NCBI GenBank assembly: GCA_963383645.1 | Contig: OY726560.1 | Span: 31,123,173 to 31,187,172 of the forward strand | DNA length: 64,000 nucleotides | Reading direction: 5' to 3' | Source: Muscardinus avellanarius | Taxonomy: Eukaryota; Chordata; Mammalia; Rodentia; Gliridae | Shown: one piece after another, positions 33,728 through 44,824 of the stretch | Layout of the letters: every line of letters starts with the position of its first letter | Position numbering within the stretch: the first letter of the stretch is position 1 | Program-made: the position numbers and the translations under genes | Notes under the pieces: generated by a model | Database searches by the model: none | What the model saw: only the letters and a program-made list of their open reading frames with translations | Told to the model about the DNA's origin: nothing

Positions 33728-34418
33728 AAAAGGAAATATAAAAGAAAACAAGGGGAAAAAACAACAACAAAAGAAGTACCCAAAGTTGAGGATTTACTTA
33801 AGTATTTATCTTCTCATTCCCTGCCCCTGGTGATACAGGCTGTAAATATTGATGATAGGCGAGGCACACGCTTGGGGTGAAAGATTGCCACCACTTGTTT
33901 CACACGGCCACCACCCTAAATAATTTTAATTCTCAATCATAAACCAGACTCTAGCCCTTAATCCTTGAATTTAACTAGCACTGCAAACGTGATGTGTACA
34001 TATTTCTTTTTTATTTTAGCTCCAAAAAATGTCAATAGAATCAAACAAGACACATTTGTTTTCTCTTTATTTAAAGCATAGTTTCGATAGGATTTCTTAA
34101 TACTGGAAATCGTTTTTGTTTCTATAAACCTGAAGATATTCAAGAAAAAAATGACTTTTCAGGGTAGACATTCTAAACAGATTTTTTACTTGCACCTTTT
34201 TTTTTTTAAAGAAGTAATTTACAGAGCTGACTCATAAGGAAATAATTTTAAAGGCAATAGGTAATTTTGAATGATGAGACCTCATTCATTCCAGTTAATC
34301 TGCTTTGGGATAGGAGCCAAGAAAAGAGTCTTTCTGAGGCTGAGTGCAGACCTGTTGAGCCTTGTAAAAATTGCTGAATCTCCTTGAATAATTAGAAACT
34401 TTGTACCTTTAGCTCAGA
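33728..34418. other. Unique intron sequence
   Basis: No family or exon recognised. Confidence 0.45.
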
Positions 34419-34478
34419 GCCAGGTGTAATCTCAGTATTTGGGAAGGCTAAGACACAAGCCTCACATATTTGAGGTCA
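34419..34478 (+). mobile_element. Diverged sense B1 fragment
   Basis: AGCCAGGTGTAATCTCAGTATTTGGGAAGGCTAAG is a shortened B1 half. Its ID half may be the AAAATAAAAAGGGCAGGG at 34695-34713. Confidence 0.6.
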
Positions 34479-34490
34479 GCAGTATGACCC

Positions 34491-34491
<1 letters not shown>

Positions 34492-34541
<50 letters not shown>
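34492..34541. repeat. (TG)n microsatellite, about 50 bp
   Basis: Pure TG run at the tail side of the next SINE. Confidence 0.99.
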
Positions 34542-34542
<1 letters not shown>

Positions 34543-34681
34543 TACTGGAGTTCCTGGAAACCCTTCTACCTCCAGGCTACACTACCAGACCTATTTTTAT
34601 ACTTTTTTATTTGGAAACAGGGTCTATTAAGCCAGCATCGCTGGCTTCGAACCTGTGCGATCCTCCTGTCTCCGCCTCCCT
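34542..34681 (-). mobile_element. B1-dID SINE, hairpin subfamily, 5' truncated
   Basis: Antisense copy with the AGCCAGCATCGCTGGCT hairpin and the GTTCCTGGAAACCC ID variant. It stops at CGCCTCCC. Confidence 0.88.
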
Positions 34682-34715
34682 ATATTAAAATTAAAAATAA
34701 AAAGGGCAGGGAATG

Positions 34716-35310
34716 GAATACCCATGAATACCCATAGATTCAGCTTTGGGTTGAAGCAGGGGACAGGGGATGTGTAAATATAATAGAAAAGCAGGATGGT
34801 GAGCAAGTAGCTCATCAGTAGCAGCCACTAGATCATGGCTCAGGAAGCATGTAGCACTATAAAGGAGACATGAGCTTGTACTAAACACTGTCATCTCCAG
34901 AAATAGACCACAGAGGTCCTATGAATATTGGTATGTCCAAAAGTTAAAAAAAAAGAAGACATTGGGAGAAATAAATCATTCTGTTAGGGCCAAGTTCACT
35001 TTGTTCCAGGAACTGGGATATTTCGTAATAAAAAATGAAATAAAAGCCAAAAAAAATTGAAGCAATGGCAATTCTTTTTTAGATGAATTCTAGGCAAAAT
35101 TCAGGCAATGAACATATTTTATTCAGGCCTACCTCAGTTTCTGTCATTACTACTGCCATGGAGTCTTAAGATAGCCTTTGATAGATGGCACATTATTTTG
35201 GTCCTTAATAGTCATACAAATTTAGTAGTCCTAAAATTATTAGTGTTATATATTATTCATTCTTTTGTCTTATTAGTTACTATAGTCTCCACCTTCAAAC
35301 TGTCTTCATA
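34716..35310. other. Unique intron sequence
   Basis: No family or exon recognised. Confidence 0.45.
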
Positions 35311-35311
35311 G

Positions 35312-35506
35312 CCGGGCGTGGTGGTACATGCTTGTAATCCCCCGCGCTTGGGAGGCGGAGACAGGAGGATCACACAGGTTCGAAGCCAGCTGCGCTGGCT
35401 TAAGAGACCCTGTTTCCAAATAAAAATATAAAAAAATAGGTCTGGGAGTGTAGCCTGGAGGTAGAAGGGCTTCCAGGAACCCCAGTACCACCAAAAAAAG
35501 AAAAAA
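35312..35506 (+). mobile_element. B1-dID SINE, hairpin subfamily
   Basis: Sense copy. AGCCAGCTGCGCTGGCT forms a perfect 6-bp stem. Flanking duplication GTCTTCATA / GTCTCCATA. Confidence 0.95.
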
Positions 35507-35662
35507 GTCTCCATATACTAAAAAAGTATTTAATAGTGAAAATTTAAAATTGGATGACCAATTTGAGTAGACACAATTTCAGTATCAAATATATATTTTA
35601 ATAATATATTATATTTACACTGTATATATTTAAATGAGCACTTCATCATAAACACTTCAATA

Positions 35663-35884
35663 AGCTGGGCATGGTGACACATGCTTGTAATCCCAGCATT
35701 CGGGAGGCTGAGACCAGAGGATCGCGGTTTGCGGAAGGCCTCAGCTACTTAGTGAAGCCCTCTGCAACTCAGCAAGACCTGGTTTCAAAATAAAGAATAA
35801 AAACTAGGGCAGGGGGTGTAGCTCAGAGGTCAAATGCTCCTGGGTTCTATCCCCAGACCCTTAAAAATTAAAAAAAAATTAAAA
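35663..35884 (+). mobile_element. B1-dID SINE with intact 15-bp target duplication
   Basis: ATAAACACTTCAATA is exact at 35648-35662 and 35885-35899, which marks a fairly recent insertion. Confidence 0.96.
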
Positions 35885-36072
35885 ATAAACACTTCAATAT
35901 ATGTGGAAAGTATTTATAGGAGTCAGCAGCGTGGATTCCCTGCTTATTTCCTCTTTGCTTAATAAGCATCTATATAGGTCACTTTTTCACACATATTAAC
36001 TTAAAATAATGAGCTTGGTAACGACAACAATCTGATTGATGTATTTTTGGTTGGGCTTATGTGATAGGTCAC

Positions 36073-36284
36073 TTTTTTTTTTTCGGGTCTGGGGATGGAA
36101 CCCAGGGGCATTTGACCTCCGAGCTACATCCCCTACCCTATCTTTTATTCTTTATTTTGAAACCGGGTCTTACTGAGTTGCAGGGGGCCTCACTAAGTAG
36201 CTGAGGCTGTCCGCGAACCACGATCCTCTAGGTCTCAGCCTCTGGAATGCTGGGATTACAAGGGTGCGCCACCACGCCCGGCTC
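36073..36284 (-). mobile_element. B1-dID SINE with intact target duplication
   Basis: Antisense copy flanked by ATAGGTCACTTTTTT on both sides (36064 and 36285). Confidence 0.96.
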
Positions 36285-36837
36285 ATAGGTCACTTTTTTT
36301 CTGCCTCTTTGAACATACAAAGCCAGCAGTCTTGCCTATCAAAATCTATTAACCAATTGATGGGGCAAGTGATTCCAGACTGGGTGTGGTCAAGAATATT
36401 CAAATCACTGTATTTTTCTAACATGAACAGTTCTGAAGCATACACACATGCAATCTTGTGTGGTTCTGGTGAATTTTTCATTACTAGCCCCCTCCCCACG
36501 TCTTGTATGACCCAAAATTTTACTGCGCAAAAATATTCAGATACATGTTTGGTTTTCTCATGATGTTACAGTAATATTATGGTTCAAAAAAGTTTATAAG
36601 GGTTTGCTTTTAAAATTGCCTTAAAATAGTTAGTAGTTTCCTTGTTACCTAGCATACATGGCCAAAATATGGAAAAATGGAAAGAGAATTGTGGGAACAT
36701 TGTGTCCATAGCAGTCACCTGGGCCTCCTAAGCAGAGTGTGTGGGGACGCTGAGGTGCATGCTTGGGGTGCCTGGCTTCTCTTTGCCATCACTGATTTCC
36801 CCTCCTCACTAGACATGTATTGATCCCTGTCTCCTAG
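36285..36837. other. Unique intron sequence just before exon 3
   Basis: No repeat. It ends with the pyrimidine-rich acceptor of SYBU exon 3 (TGATCCCTGTCTCCTAG). Confidence 0.55.
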
Positions 36838-37035
36838 ATGACACAGGCTGTCCTAGCAGCCAGTCAGTATCTCCTGTGAAGACGCCCTCGGATACTGGAA
36901 ACAGCCCCTTAGGCTTTTGCCCTGGCAGTGATGAAGACTTTACCAGAAAGAAGTGCACGACTGGAATGGTTGGTGAGGGAAGCGTCCAGTCGTCTCGATA
37001 TAAGAAGGAAGCAAAGACAGGCCTTGTAAAGCCAG
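36838..37035 (+). CDS. SYBU: SYBU (syntabulin) coding exon 3
   Basis: This completes codon 77 (Asp), codes residues 78-142 and gives the first base of codon 143. The acceptor is CTCCTAG|AT and the donor is CCAG|GTAGGT (phase 1). The sequence DDTGCPSSQSVSPVKTPSD ... LVKPG fits syntabulin from family knowledge, with several substitutions. SPVKTP is a likely proline-directed phosphorylation site. The exon is 198 bp, a multiple of three with phase 1 at both ends, so skipping it would keep the frame. The basic stretch SSRYKKEAKTG lies at its end. It belongs to the N-terminal Ser-rich region, before the coiled coil. Confidence 0.95.
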
Positions 37036-37254
37036 GTAGGTGTACTGACTCTTCGTGTTTTGATCAGAATAATATGACTAGAGTGATTTCCTGTTTGGAA
37101 CCAAATACCTATATCAAATCACTTATATCAAGGCAAGGATCACTAATCCTATGCCCAGAACTCGTTTTTGAAGGAGGTAGTATGTCAAGTGGAATCTTTT
37201 CTGTAATAGTTGTTAATAATTCAGTATAGTGACATGTATCCATTAGGAAGAGAA

Positions 37255-37463
37255 TTTTTTTTTTTTCGGTACTGGGGATGGAACCCAGGGATATTCTACC
37301 TCCAAGCTCCACCGTCAGCCCTATATTTTATTCTTTGTTTTGTAACAGGGTCTCACTGAGTTGCAAAGGGCCTCAGTAAGTAGCTGAGGCTGTCTGCAAA
37401 CTGACTCAGCCTGTCTCAGCCTCCCAAATGCTGGCATTATAAATATGTGCCACCATGCCCATC
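37255..37463 (-). mobile_element. B1-dID SINE, 220 bp after exon 3
   Basis: Antisense copy bounded by AAGAGAATTTTTTT and AAGAGATTTTTTT. Confidence 0.93.
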
Positions 37464-37587
37464 CTAGAAAGAGATTTTTTTAAGGAACCAAGTTGAAGAA
37501 ATATAAGATGGTATAACAGAAATTTGAACTATATAATCAATTCTAGCATAAATTATAAAATAAATTATAAAATAAGAAGACATTGCT

Positions 37588-37721
37588 TGCTGGGCATGGT
37601 GGTGAACGCTTGTAAGTGAGACCCTGTTTCAAAATAAAGAATAAAAACTAGGGCTCTGGGTGTCACTTGGAGGTAGAATGCCCCTGGATTCCATCCCCAG
37701 TACCAAAAAAAAAAAAAAAAA
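37588..37721 (+). mobile_element. B1-dID SINE with internal deletion
   Basis: The B1 half is cut from about its CTTGTAA to GTGAGACCC. An exact duplication AAGACATTGCT (37577-37587, 37722-37732) shows it inserted in this form or lost the part later. Confidence 0.94.
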
Positions 37722-37837
37722 AAGACATTGCTATACCATCCAAAGTGACCCCAATTGTGAAAAGAACAATTTATCTTGATGTAAATAAGTCTATAGAGAT
37801 GGGCATACTTGCTTACTTAAATATTTTGTTTTCTGTT

Positions 37838-37921
37838 AGAGGCTATCCTCAAACCTGTGATCCTTCTGTCTCAGCCCCCCACATACTAAGATTAAAAGTG
37901 TGTACCACTGTATCTGGCTGG
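37838..37921 (-). mobile_element. B1 half fragment
   Basis: Antisense B1 half without an ID half, adjoining L1 sequence. Confidence 0.75.
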
Positions 37922-38195
37922 ATTGTTTCCCATATTTTAGCTGTTGTGAATAATGGTGCTATGAACTTTGGTATATAAGCGTTTATATGAACATGTTTTC
38001 AGTTCCCTTGGATATCTCCTTAGGAATAAAATTGCTGGGTTATATGGTAACTGTTTAATTTCTTGGAGGGACTGCCAGACTGTCTTCCAAAATGGCTGAA
38101 CCATTTTACATTCCCACCAAGAATATATGAGAGTTCCAGTTTCTCCACATCCTTGTTAACATTTTCTATTGTCTGTCTTTTCTAGTATATGCCTT
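37922..38195 (-). mobile_element. L1 ORF2 3' region, antisense
   Basis: The blocks GCTGTTGTGAATAATGGTGC, AAATTGCTGGGTTATATGG, CAGACTGTCTTCCAAAATGG and ACATTCCCACCAAGAATAT have the order of L1 ORF2 read from the opposite strand. Old and non-functional. Confidence 0.88.
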
Positions 38196-38460
38196 TGTCT
38201 GAGTCTGTTTTGTCTTACTGTAACATAATACCTGTGACTGGGTAATGTAGGAAGAAAATAATTTATTTCTTACAGTTTTAGAAGGTGGGAAGTCCAAGGT
38301 CAAGGGGCCTGCATCTATCAAGGGAATTCTCACTGCACAATAACCTGGAGGTGACCATCACCTGGCAAGAGAAAGGAAATATACTGGCTCAAATCTCTTT
38401 CTTTTCTTATAAAGCCATTAATCGCATTATGAGGCTATAGCCCTGTAATACAGAAAAAAA
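38196..38460. mobile_element. Degenerate interspersed repeat, family uncertain
   Basis: AATACCTGTGACTGGGTAAT, TTACAGTTTTAGAAGGTGGG and a following GGGCCTGCATCTATC are blocks seen in an abundant old mammalian repeat. I cannot name the family with confidence. Confidence 0.5.
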
Positions 38461-39815
38461 ACAAACACTTGGATGCACAAGATATTATTGTACTTTAGCG
38501 GTTTCATGGATCTCCTTTTTTAAAATTTGTGTATCCTAGTTTAATGACCCTTGTCCATGGGCAGAGCCTGAAACAAACCTCTTGCCAACTGATTCTGATT
38601 TAGTCACTCATAGGCATAAATATCACCTAAGCAAGCTTTACTTGTTTTTTTGTTGTTGTTTACTTGCACAAGTTAAAAGGCTTCTTAAAGTTTCTTAGTT
38701 GTCTAAGAACGAGTAACTAAGAAAAAAGTTACTGATGCTTTTGAATGGGGCCCAATTCTGTACAGAAAGCCTTTGTATTTGGGAAAAATCTGCACTGTGA
38801 CCTATAGTTCTCTGAATGTCTGGCAGAATAAACCTGTCAGTCTTGTAAATATGAAGAGAGGAAATCCGGGAAGCAAGGCCCCTGGATGACTCCAAATTGA
38901 TAAAATGTAGAGACATAATCTCTTACCCCATGAAAAAGGACTGCTTCTCCAGGCCCTGAGTGACCCTCTCCCCTCAGCCAAAACTCAACTGCAGCTCTCG
39001 ACGCATGCTCTACTTTTTAAAAATAAATCGACTCATTAAAACCAATACACATTTATTAAAATAGTAAGCAATTAGTGGCTCCTATACAGGTGCTCGGGGG
39101 CCCTTGAACAGTAAGTAACGGAAGCCCATTTAATTTTAGGTCTGTTTTTCTAGATTCTGGAACACGGCTGTTCACCTCAAAAAAAGGAGTTATTGAAATG
39201 CTCCTGAGGTCAGTAAGATAAAGAGCTAATAATGTCCACAGGGTCTGTGGTGCAGAGGGAGAAGAGGAAGGGGTCAGGGGGGATGCTGGGATGGTTTTGG
39301 AAGGGTGAGCTGAGCCCTGAGCTGGCCTGCCTGTGGCCTCCCGGCAGCACCCTGCAGAGCTCACAGCAGCAAAGCTCTTCCTGCCAGCCAGGAAGGCCTT
39401 CTGGAATCTTCTCAGAGGCTGCAAGCCTTCTGTCATTTTGGCTTCTATCACTTAATACCTATGCAGATTTAATTAAAAATCGCCAACAAGGAGCAAAGAA
39501 AAACATTCCTCCAGTCCAGTTGGATAATGGCCTTGTATTTTCCTGTTACCGAAAATTCAGCAACACACTCAAGGCTGAATCTCCAGAGCCCAGTTTTGTG
39601 TCCATCATAAAGCCAGTGTCCAGGAGATATGTAAGTGAGAAGCATAGTGTGTACTTTGTGCAAGGGATTAGGTTGAGTGTGAGAGAGGATGGAGCAAGAA
39701 TGACATGGACATTATTCTACTTTTAGAGAGCTTGTAATTTAAGGCAAAATACTGTAAGATAAGCCTGGACAGAGAGTACAGATTAGATGAAAAGGGGTGA
39801 TATGACTGTATCACT
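38461..39815. other. Mostly unique intron sequence with an open frame
   Basis: No repeat family in 38660-39730. It contains a 164-codon ATG ORF (39232-39726), the longest ATG-initiated frame I noted. It has no recognised domain, so I do not call it a gene. Confidence 0.4.
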
Positions 39816-39868
39816 ATGAATTTCACTATTATGTATAGTTATAGTGCACCAATGAAATGTTAAAAATA
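39816..39868 (+). mobile_element. Possible L1 3' end, copy 1
   Basis: TATAGTTATAGTGCACCAATG then an A-rich tail. A similar block recurs at 40186. Confidence 0.45.
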
Positions 39869-39957
39869 AGGGCTGGGGATATGGCTCATGGTAGAACACT
39901 TCCCTAGCTTGTGAAAGGCCCTGGGTTCAATTTCCAGATCTGTAGAACAAAAAGAAA
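39869..39957 (+). mobile_element. ID-type SINE monomer
   Basis: GGGCTGGGGATATGGCTCATGG ... AGGCCCTGGGTTCAATTTCC is a classic rodent ID element (BC1/tRNA-Ala derived) with no B1 half. Confidence 0.88.
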
Positions 39958-39973
39958 GGGAGATCAGGACTAT

Positions 39974-40185
39974 ACTTGAGATCTCCCAGTACATGGGAGG
40001 CTGAGGCAGGAGAATCCTAGGTTCCAGGACGGCCTCAGCAATATAGCAACACTCTTAGCCACTTAGTGAGAACCTGTCTTAAAACACATCATAAAATAAG
40101 GACGGGGGTATAGTTCAGAGATAAAATGTCCCTGGGTTCAAGTCCCAGTACCACAATAAATAAATAAACAAACAAACAAATAAAT
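39974..40185 (+). mobile_element. B1-dID SINE, 5' truncated
   Basis: Starts inside the B1 half (CTCCCAGTACATGGGAGG) and ends with an (AAAT/AAAC)n tail. Confidence 0.88.
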
Positions 40186-40260
40186 GTGTCACTAGTATGT
40201 ACAATTATAATGCACTAATAAAAATTAAAAATAAAATTAAATTTAAAAATTATAAAAAAG
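40186..40260 (+). mobile_element. Possible L1 3' end, copy 2
   Basis: ATGTACAATTATAATGCACTAATA followed by A/T-rich tail, similar to 39816-39868. Confidence 0.45.
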
Positions 40261-40531
40261 AATGAAGGATAATTTTTGAGAAATCTTAGGTGGTAACATT
40301 CTCTCCCCAACGCTCACTTCTCCTGTATTCATTTTGGAGTCCCATTCCTGATGAAATTGCTTCTACCCAGAAATGAAAAGCCTAATTGGATTACTGTGCT
40401 AATACATTAAGTGACATTTCTTGAGCCAACTTTATTCCTGGCTTTATTGCTTGGAGAGTATCTCAACCCCAGGAAGAAAAAGGTCCACCAGTTATTGTTT
40501 TACAAATAGAAGTATTAAATCCTTTGTCCAC

Positions 40532-40717
40532 GCCGGGCGTGGTGGCTCATGCTTGTAATCCCCCTGCTTGGGAGCCAGAGCCAGAGACAGAAGAATCGCA
40601 CAGGTTCGAAGCCAGCCTTGCTGGCTTAAGAGACTCTGTGTTTCCAAATAAAAATATAAAATAGGTCTGGGAGTGTAGCCCGGAGGTGGAAGGGCTTCCA
40701 GGAACCCCAGTACCAAA

Positions 40718-40745
<28 letters not shown>
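40532..40745 (+). mobile_element. B1-dID SINE, hairpin subfamily
   Basis: AGCCAGCCTTGCTGGCT hairpin. The (AAAT)n tail lies at 40715-40750. Duplication TAAATCCTTTGTCCAC / TAAATCCTTCGTCCAC. Confidence 0.95.
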
Positions 40746-40748
<3 letters not shown>

Positions 40749-40774
40749 ATCCTTCGTCCACAAGTCTAGTAGGA

Positions 40775-40798
40775 AAAGGGCGGGGCGGGGGGGGGGGA
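40775..40798. repeat. G-rich run
   Basis: GGGCGGGGCGGGGG... homopurine stretch. Confidence 0.9.
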
Positions 40799-41468
40799 AC
40801 AACTACACAAATTAAGCAAATAATTAGAAACCACCACCAGAAGTGATAAAGGAGATAAGTAAAGAGCAAATGGTTAAGATCACTGTTATTAAAAAGAAAT
40901 CCAGTTTTAGAAATGTTGAAATCTGCATTTGAAAGACGTCACTGTATCTCCTTAGCTTTCGCACCAAGTCAGTATTCCCCTGTCATCAGACACCAGCCAG
41001 GCTATTGAAATTGGAAACCCGGCCAGGCTGAACTACAATAACCTCGCAACAATAGTCAGGGATTGGTTACTTAAAAAAAACCCGATTTCCCACATTCAGA
41101 GGTATTTGCTAGAAAACTCAGAAGGCACCAAGTAGGTTAGTGATTAGTCAACACTGCTTCCCTTAATAGATCCTCTTTCACACACAGCCACAGCCCACAG
41201 ACGTTTCCCTTCTTATCACTAGTGTCATTTCCACTTCAAAGTCAGTTCTGTGAAATAAAATAATAGCCAGGCAAGCTAACTGGAGTACATGCAGGCTAGA
41301 CTTAAAACAACGTGAACTACCTGGAGTAGTTCAAGGAAAACTGAGCATACACTTACACAGCTTCTCCCCAGGTTACCAACTTACCCTGTCTTGGGGGAAA
41401 GAGCGTCTATGTGCAGGAGTTTCAAGGGACGCTTTTTTTTTTCCTGATTTTTTTTTCTCCTTTTTTAT
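40799..41468. other. Unique intron sequence
   Basis: No family or exon recognised. Confidence 0.45.
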
Positions 41469-41669
41469 GTGGTACTGGGAATTGAGCCCAAGAGCATTCC
41501 ACCTCTGAGGTACACCCCCAGCTCTATTTTATTTTTTATTTTGAAACAGGATCTCACTAAGTTGTGGAGGGCCTCACTATATTGCCAAGACTTATTGCAA
41601 ACCTGTGATCTTCCTGTCTCAGCTTCCTGAGTCCTGGGATGACAAGCCTGTACCACCATGCCTGGCCAG
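41469..41669 (-). mobile_element. B1-dID SINE
   Basis: Full-length antisense copy, older. Confidence 0.9.
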
Positions 41670-41699
41670 AGGACATTTTCTAGCCACCAGACTAGTCTA

Positions 41700-41865
41700 A
41701 ATCCTTGGTCCAAACTTCATACACCACTTTGTAACTGTATGCTCTTCAGCTTCTTGTCATCTCGAAACTTTGCGCTCTGCATCTGTAAAATGAATTGTTG
41801 AAGATATTATAAAGATGAACTCCTCAGTAGATGTTACTTATGATCATTTGTAGTTCTTAATAAAG
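41700..41865 (+). mobile_element. MIR-like
   Basis: TGTAACTGTATGC then CATCTGTAAAATGAATTG are diverged MIR core blocks. Confidence 0.5.
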
Positions 41866-42480
41866 ATGTCACAAATTCCACACATGTATAGGAAAACTAC
41901 TGAAACTCTCAGGCAGACCTTGTGTCTGTTTGCAATAAAATTCTAGCATATGGCATGTATCCCAGCTCATATAAGATGAGAGGAATACGTGACATAGGAG
42001 GACACTCTGACAGGAGTGTGAGTTCTCAGCTGATGGCCTGACATTGAGCAAATATGAAAGAGCCCAGAAAAGGCCACTAAAACACCCAGTGGCCTTCTCA
42101 GTGTTTAGACCACTACCAGCTGGAAATACCTTGCAGCATGAAGTGCAGTAGTTGATATAAAGGCAGGCCAAGTCATTGTGATGGTGGAACTGGCAGAAAA
42201 TGAGATATATAAGGCGGAAAAGGTTTTAATCATTAAAAAATTTCTCCTAGAGTAAAAAAAAAATTAAAAGTTGAATGCAAAAAAAAAAAAGGTTTTGGTT
42301 TTGGAAACTCTCTACATCCTTTGGCAAGACTATATTTTTCTAATAGCCCACCAATGTGTAAGTCTTCCAGCAGCAAAGCCCAACCTCAGATATAGGCTGC
42401 CATCGATTTCATATACTGGAGGCCTCATGAAAATATTTGGAAGGACATATCAGATGTAATTTTGGGTTTGGATAACACTC
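41866..42480. other. Unique intron sequence
   Basis: No family or exon recognised. Confidence 0.45.
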
Positions 42481-42484
42481 GGAA

Positions 42485-42675
42485 ATATGATTCTTTCTTT
42501 GTCCAGTAGTTACTGAGCATTGACGGTCCCTAGCAAAATATTCAAGTACTCTACTCATCTAATTCTGTCATCAATGGGGAAAAAAAGACTCTATTAGCCC
42601 TCATTTTAGAAGTAGGGACACTGAGGGTTAGTAATCGTCCAAGGTCACACAGCTTCTAAATAGATTTTAAACAGG
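42485..42675 (-). mobile_element. MIR
   Basis: CATTTTAGAAGTAGGGACACTGAGG then GTCCAAGGTCACACAGCTTC is an antisense MIR core. Confidence 0.82.
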
Positions 42676-42692
42676 ATAATCTTGTCCTTCAC

Positions 42693-42693
42693 T

Positions 42694-42745
<52 letters not shown>
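42693..42745. repeat. (TG)n microsatellite, about 50 bp
   Basis: Nearly pure TG run leading into an antisense SINE tail. Confidence 0.98.
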
Positions 42746-42751
<6 letters not shown>

Positions 42752-42944
42752 GGATTGAATCTAGAAGCATTCTTTCTCCAGGCTACACCCTCCAGCCCTA
42801 TTTTCTTCTTTATTTTGAAACAGGGTTTCACTACATTGCTGAGAGTCTTTGCTATATTGCTGAGGCTTGTTCTTGAACCTGTGATTCCCCTCTCTCAGCC
42901 ACTCAAGCACTGGGATTACAGGTATGTGCCACCAAGCCTGGTTT
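42746..42944 (-). mobile_element. B1-dID SINE
   Basis: Full-length antisense copy, moderately diverged. Confidence 0.9.
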
Positions 42945-43039
42945 GTCTCTAACTCTTAACCATGTAGTAATCAGTAAAATCCACCCTTGAAGAAGTCACT
43001 GTGAATACAGAAGCTGAATGTGGCAATTAAATAAAAGGT

Positions 43040-43263
43040 GCTGGGTGGTGGTGCATGCTTGTAATCCCAGCATTTGGGAGCCTGAGACAGGAGGATTGTG
43101 GTTCGCGGACAACTTCAGCTACTTAGTGAGGTGCTTTGCAACTCAGTGAGACCCTGTTTCAAAATAAAAAAAAATTATAAAAATAGGGCTGGGGATATAG
43201 CTCAGAGGTTGAATGCTCCTGAGTTCTATCCCCAGTGCTGCAAAAAAAAAAAAAAAAAAAAAA
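43040..43263 (+). mobile_element. B1-dID SINE
   Basis: Sense copy with a 22-base A tail. Confidence 0.93.
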
Positions 43264-43599
43264 GAATTATTTTCGTTAATGTTGGTAGGGCCTTAAAAAT
43301 TCTTAAGGCATATGAATTGGCTGGTATGGACCGTGTGTGTAGATTACGCTGGCTACTACTGATAATAAAAGCAGTGAGCTGAGCATCATCATAACTTCAG
43401 TGAAGTATGGAAAGTGGAAAAAGGGAGGCTGTGGGGATGCAGATCAGTGATTTAAGCACGACCATGTGGACATCAAAAGAACGTGAGAGGGTTCTCATGT
43501 CAGGGGGTAAAAGGTCCATTTCTCACCTTAGGAACTCAGGGTCCTTGGCTTCCATGGCAGAAAAAGATTTCAGTAGGTGCTAGTCAGAGACAAAGACAG

Positions 43600-44030
43600 G
43601 AGATACATGTTCAAGGGAGAACACGGGCCATCTCAAGAGGGAAGGAAAGCATCTTTAGGGGCTCACAGTTCTTTTTTATAAGAGACCCCTTGAGAAGGTG
43701 GGGATAGGCACACTGGAGGGGTGGAGGTCTCGACTTCCTCAGAATCCTCAGGTTCCCAGCATCAGCATCCATGGGTGGGTGGCTGGGTGACACCTGAACT
43801 TGACCTTCCTTATGGATTTTTTGTTTACTAAGCATCTCAGGAATCTCAGGTGGGGAGCCAGGCCATTTTGATTAAAGATGTGGTCTATTGAGGCTTCTGC
43901 TCAAGATACACCCTGTAGGATGAAGTTCAGAAATTTCTAAATTTTAACAGTATATTTTCCCTTTTCTTCACAGTTCATCTCCTTTGTACTTAACATTTTA
44001 TTTTTCCTATCCCACCCTGACCTTACTCAG
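43600..44030. repeat. Direct repeat, copy 1 of an LTR-like pair
   Basis: Shares a collinear series of blocks with 44825-45255: CATCTCAAGAG / CACCTCAAGAG, GGGGTGGAGGT, CTTGACCTTCCTT, TTTGTTTACTAA, CAGGAATCTCAGG and TATTTTCCCTTT. Identity is roughly three quarters by eye. Confidence 0.7.
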
Positions 44031-44824
44031 TGATCTCTACTTCACCATGAACTTGGCCTTTTTCTATTGGTCCAAAGATTTTACATGCTGCTCTATGTAT
44101 CATAAATACTTAAGGGAGGGTCAAGCTAGAGCTTTTGCATGTACACTGAAGTGGATCTCTGAAACTTTCACCCTGAGAGAAAGACTGTTCACCTAGAATA
44201 TAGTGAAAGATGTTCTGTGGTAGGCTGTTTTAAAGTCAATCGCTTCCCTCCACCAGGGACCAAACCAGTAAAATAAACCTTAGATATGAGTGGACATGCT
44301 TATCTTCATGGCAGGTTTATGTCTTTGCCCCCATGCCTCTCTCCCATCTGCTTTTGATGATGTACCCATCAATGCAATGGTGCCCAATGAACCTTAATGG
44401 ATTCCCCCCTAAGAATTAGGGGATCATAATCCTCTTTCCGGAGGTAATTGCCATCCAAATCCTGGGTCTGCTGGGATTTATTGCTCGTATAGTGTTCTTA
44501 ACCACCAATCTGGGGGCCTGCCAAGTGCTGAGGACTGTAATGTGTGGAGGTCTCTTATACATAGGGAACACCAGCAGGCCATACACCCACCAGTGAGTGT
44601 GATTATCAACTAGCTGCATAACACAAATAAATCTTGGCACTGTCTTTTCTATGCAGACTTAGAAACGAAGAGTCATGAACCATGTAGGTTGATGCTTTAG
44701 GTACCCCCCCCTCCCCCGCCCTGACCCCTTTACTCAAGGAGTACCAGTATCATCTCAAACCTTAACAGAAGACTGTCTTCAAAGGGCTGGGCTTTTATTT
44801 TCAAAGACCAAGATAGGTTTATTT
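44031..44824. other. Sequence between the LTR-like repeats
   Basis: About 800 bp. I see no convincing gag, pol or env. A 74-codon antisense ORF (44416-44640) shows no motif that I can name. It could be the remnant interior of an old LTR retroelement. Confidence 0.35.

Larger units (their letters stand above)
13363..36837 (+). other. SYBU: SYBU intron 2 (GT-AG, about 23.5 kb)
   Basis: The intron starts GTACAG and ends CTCCTAG before exon 3. It is filled with SINEs, L1 and L2 fragments, MIR and microsatellites, listed separately. No coding exon was recognised in it. Confidence 0.85.

Noticed and set aside
40492..40869. 125-codon - strand ORF
   Set aside because: Runs through a hairpin-subfamily SINE and its AAAT tail.
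44416..44640. 74-codon ORF inside the LTR-like pair as a retroviral protein
   Set aside because: No protease, polymerase or envelope motif could be recognised, so no viral gene is called.
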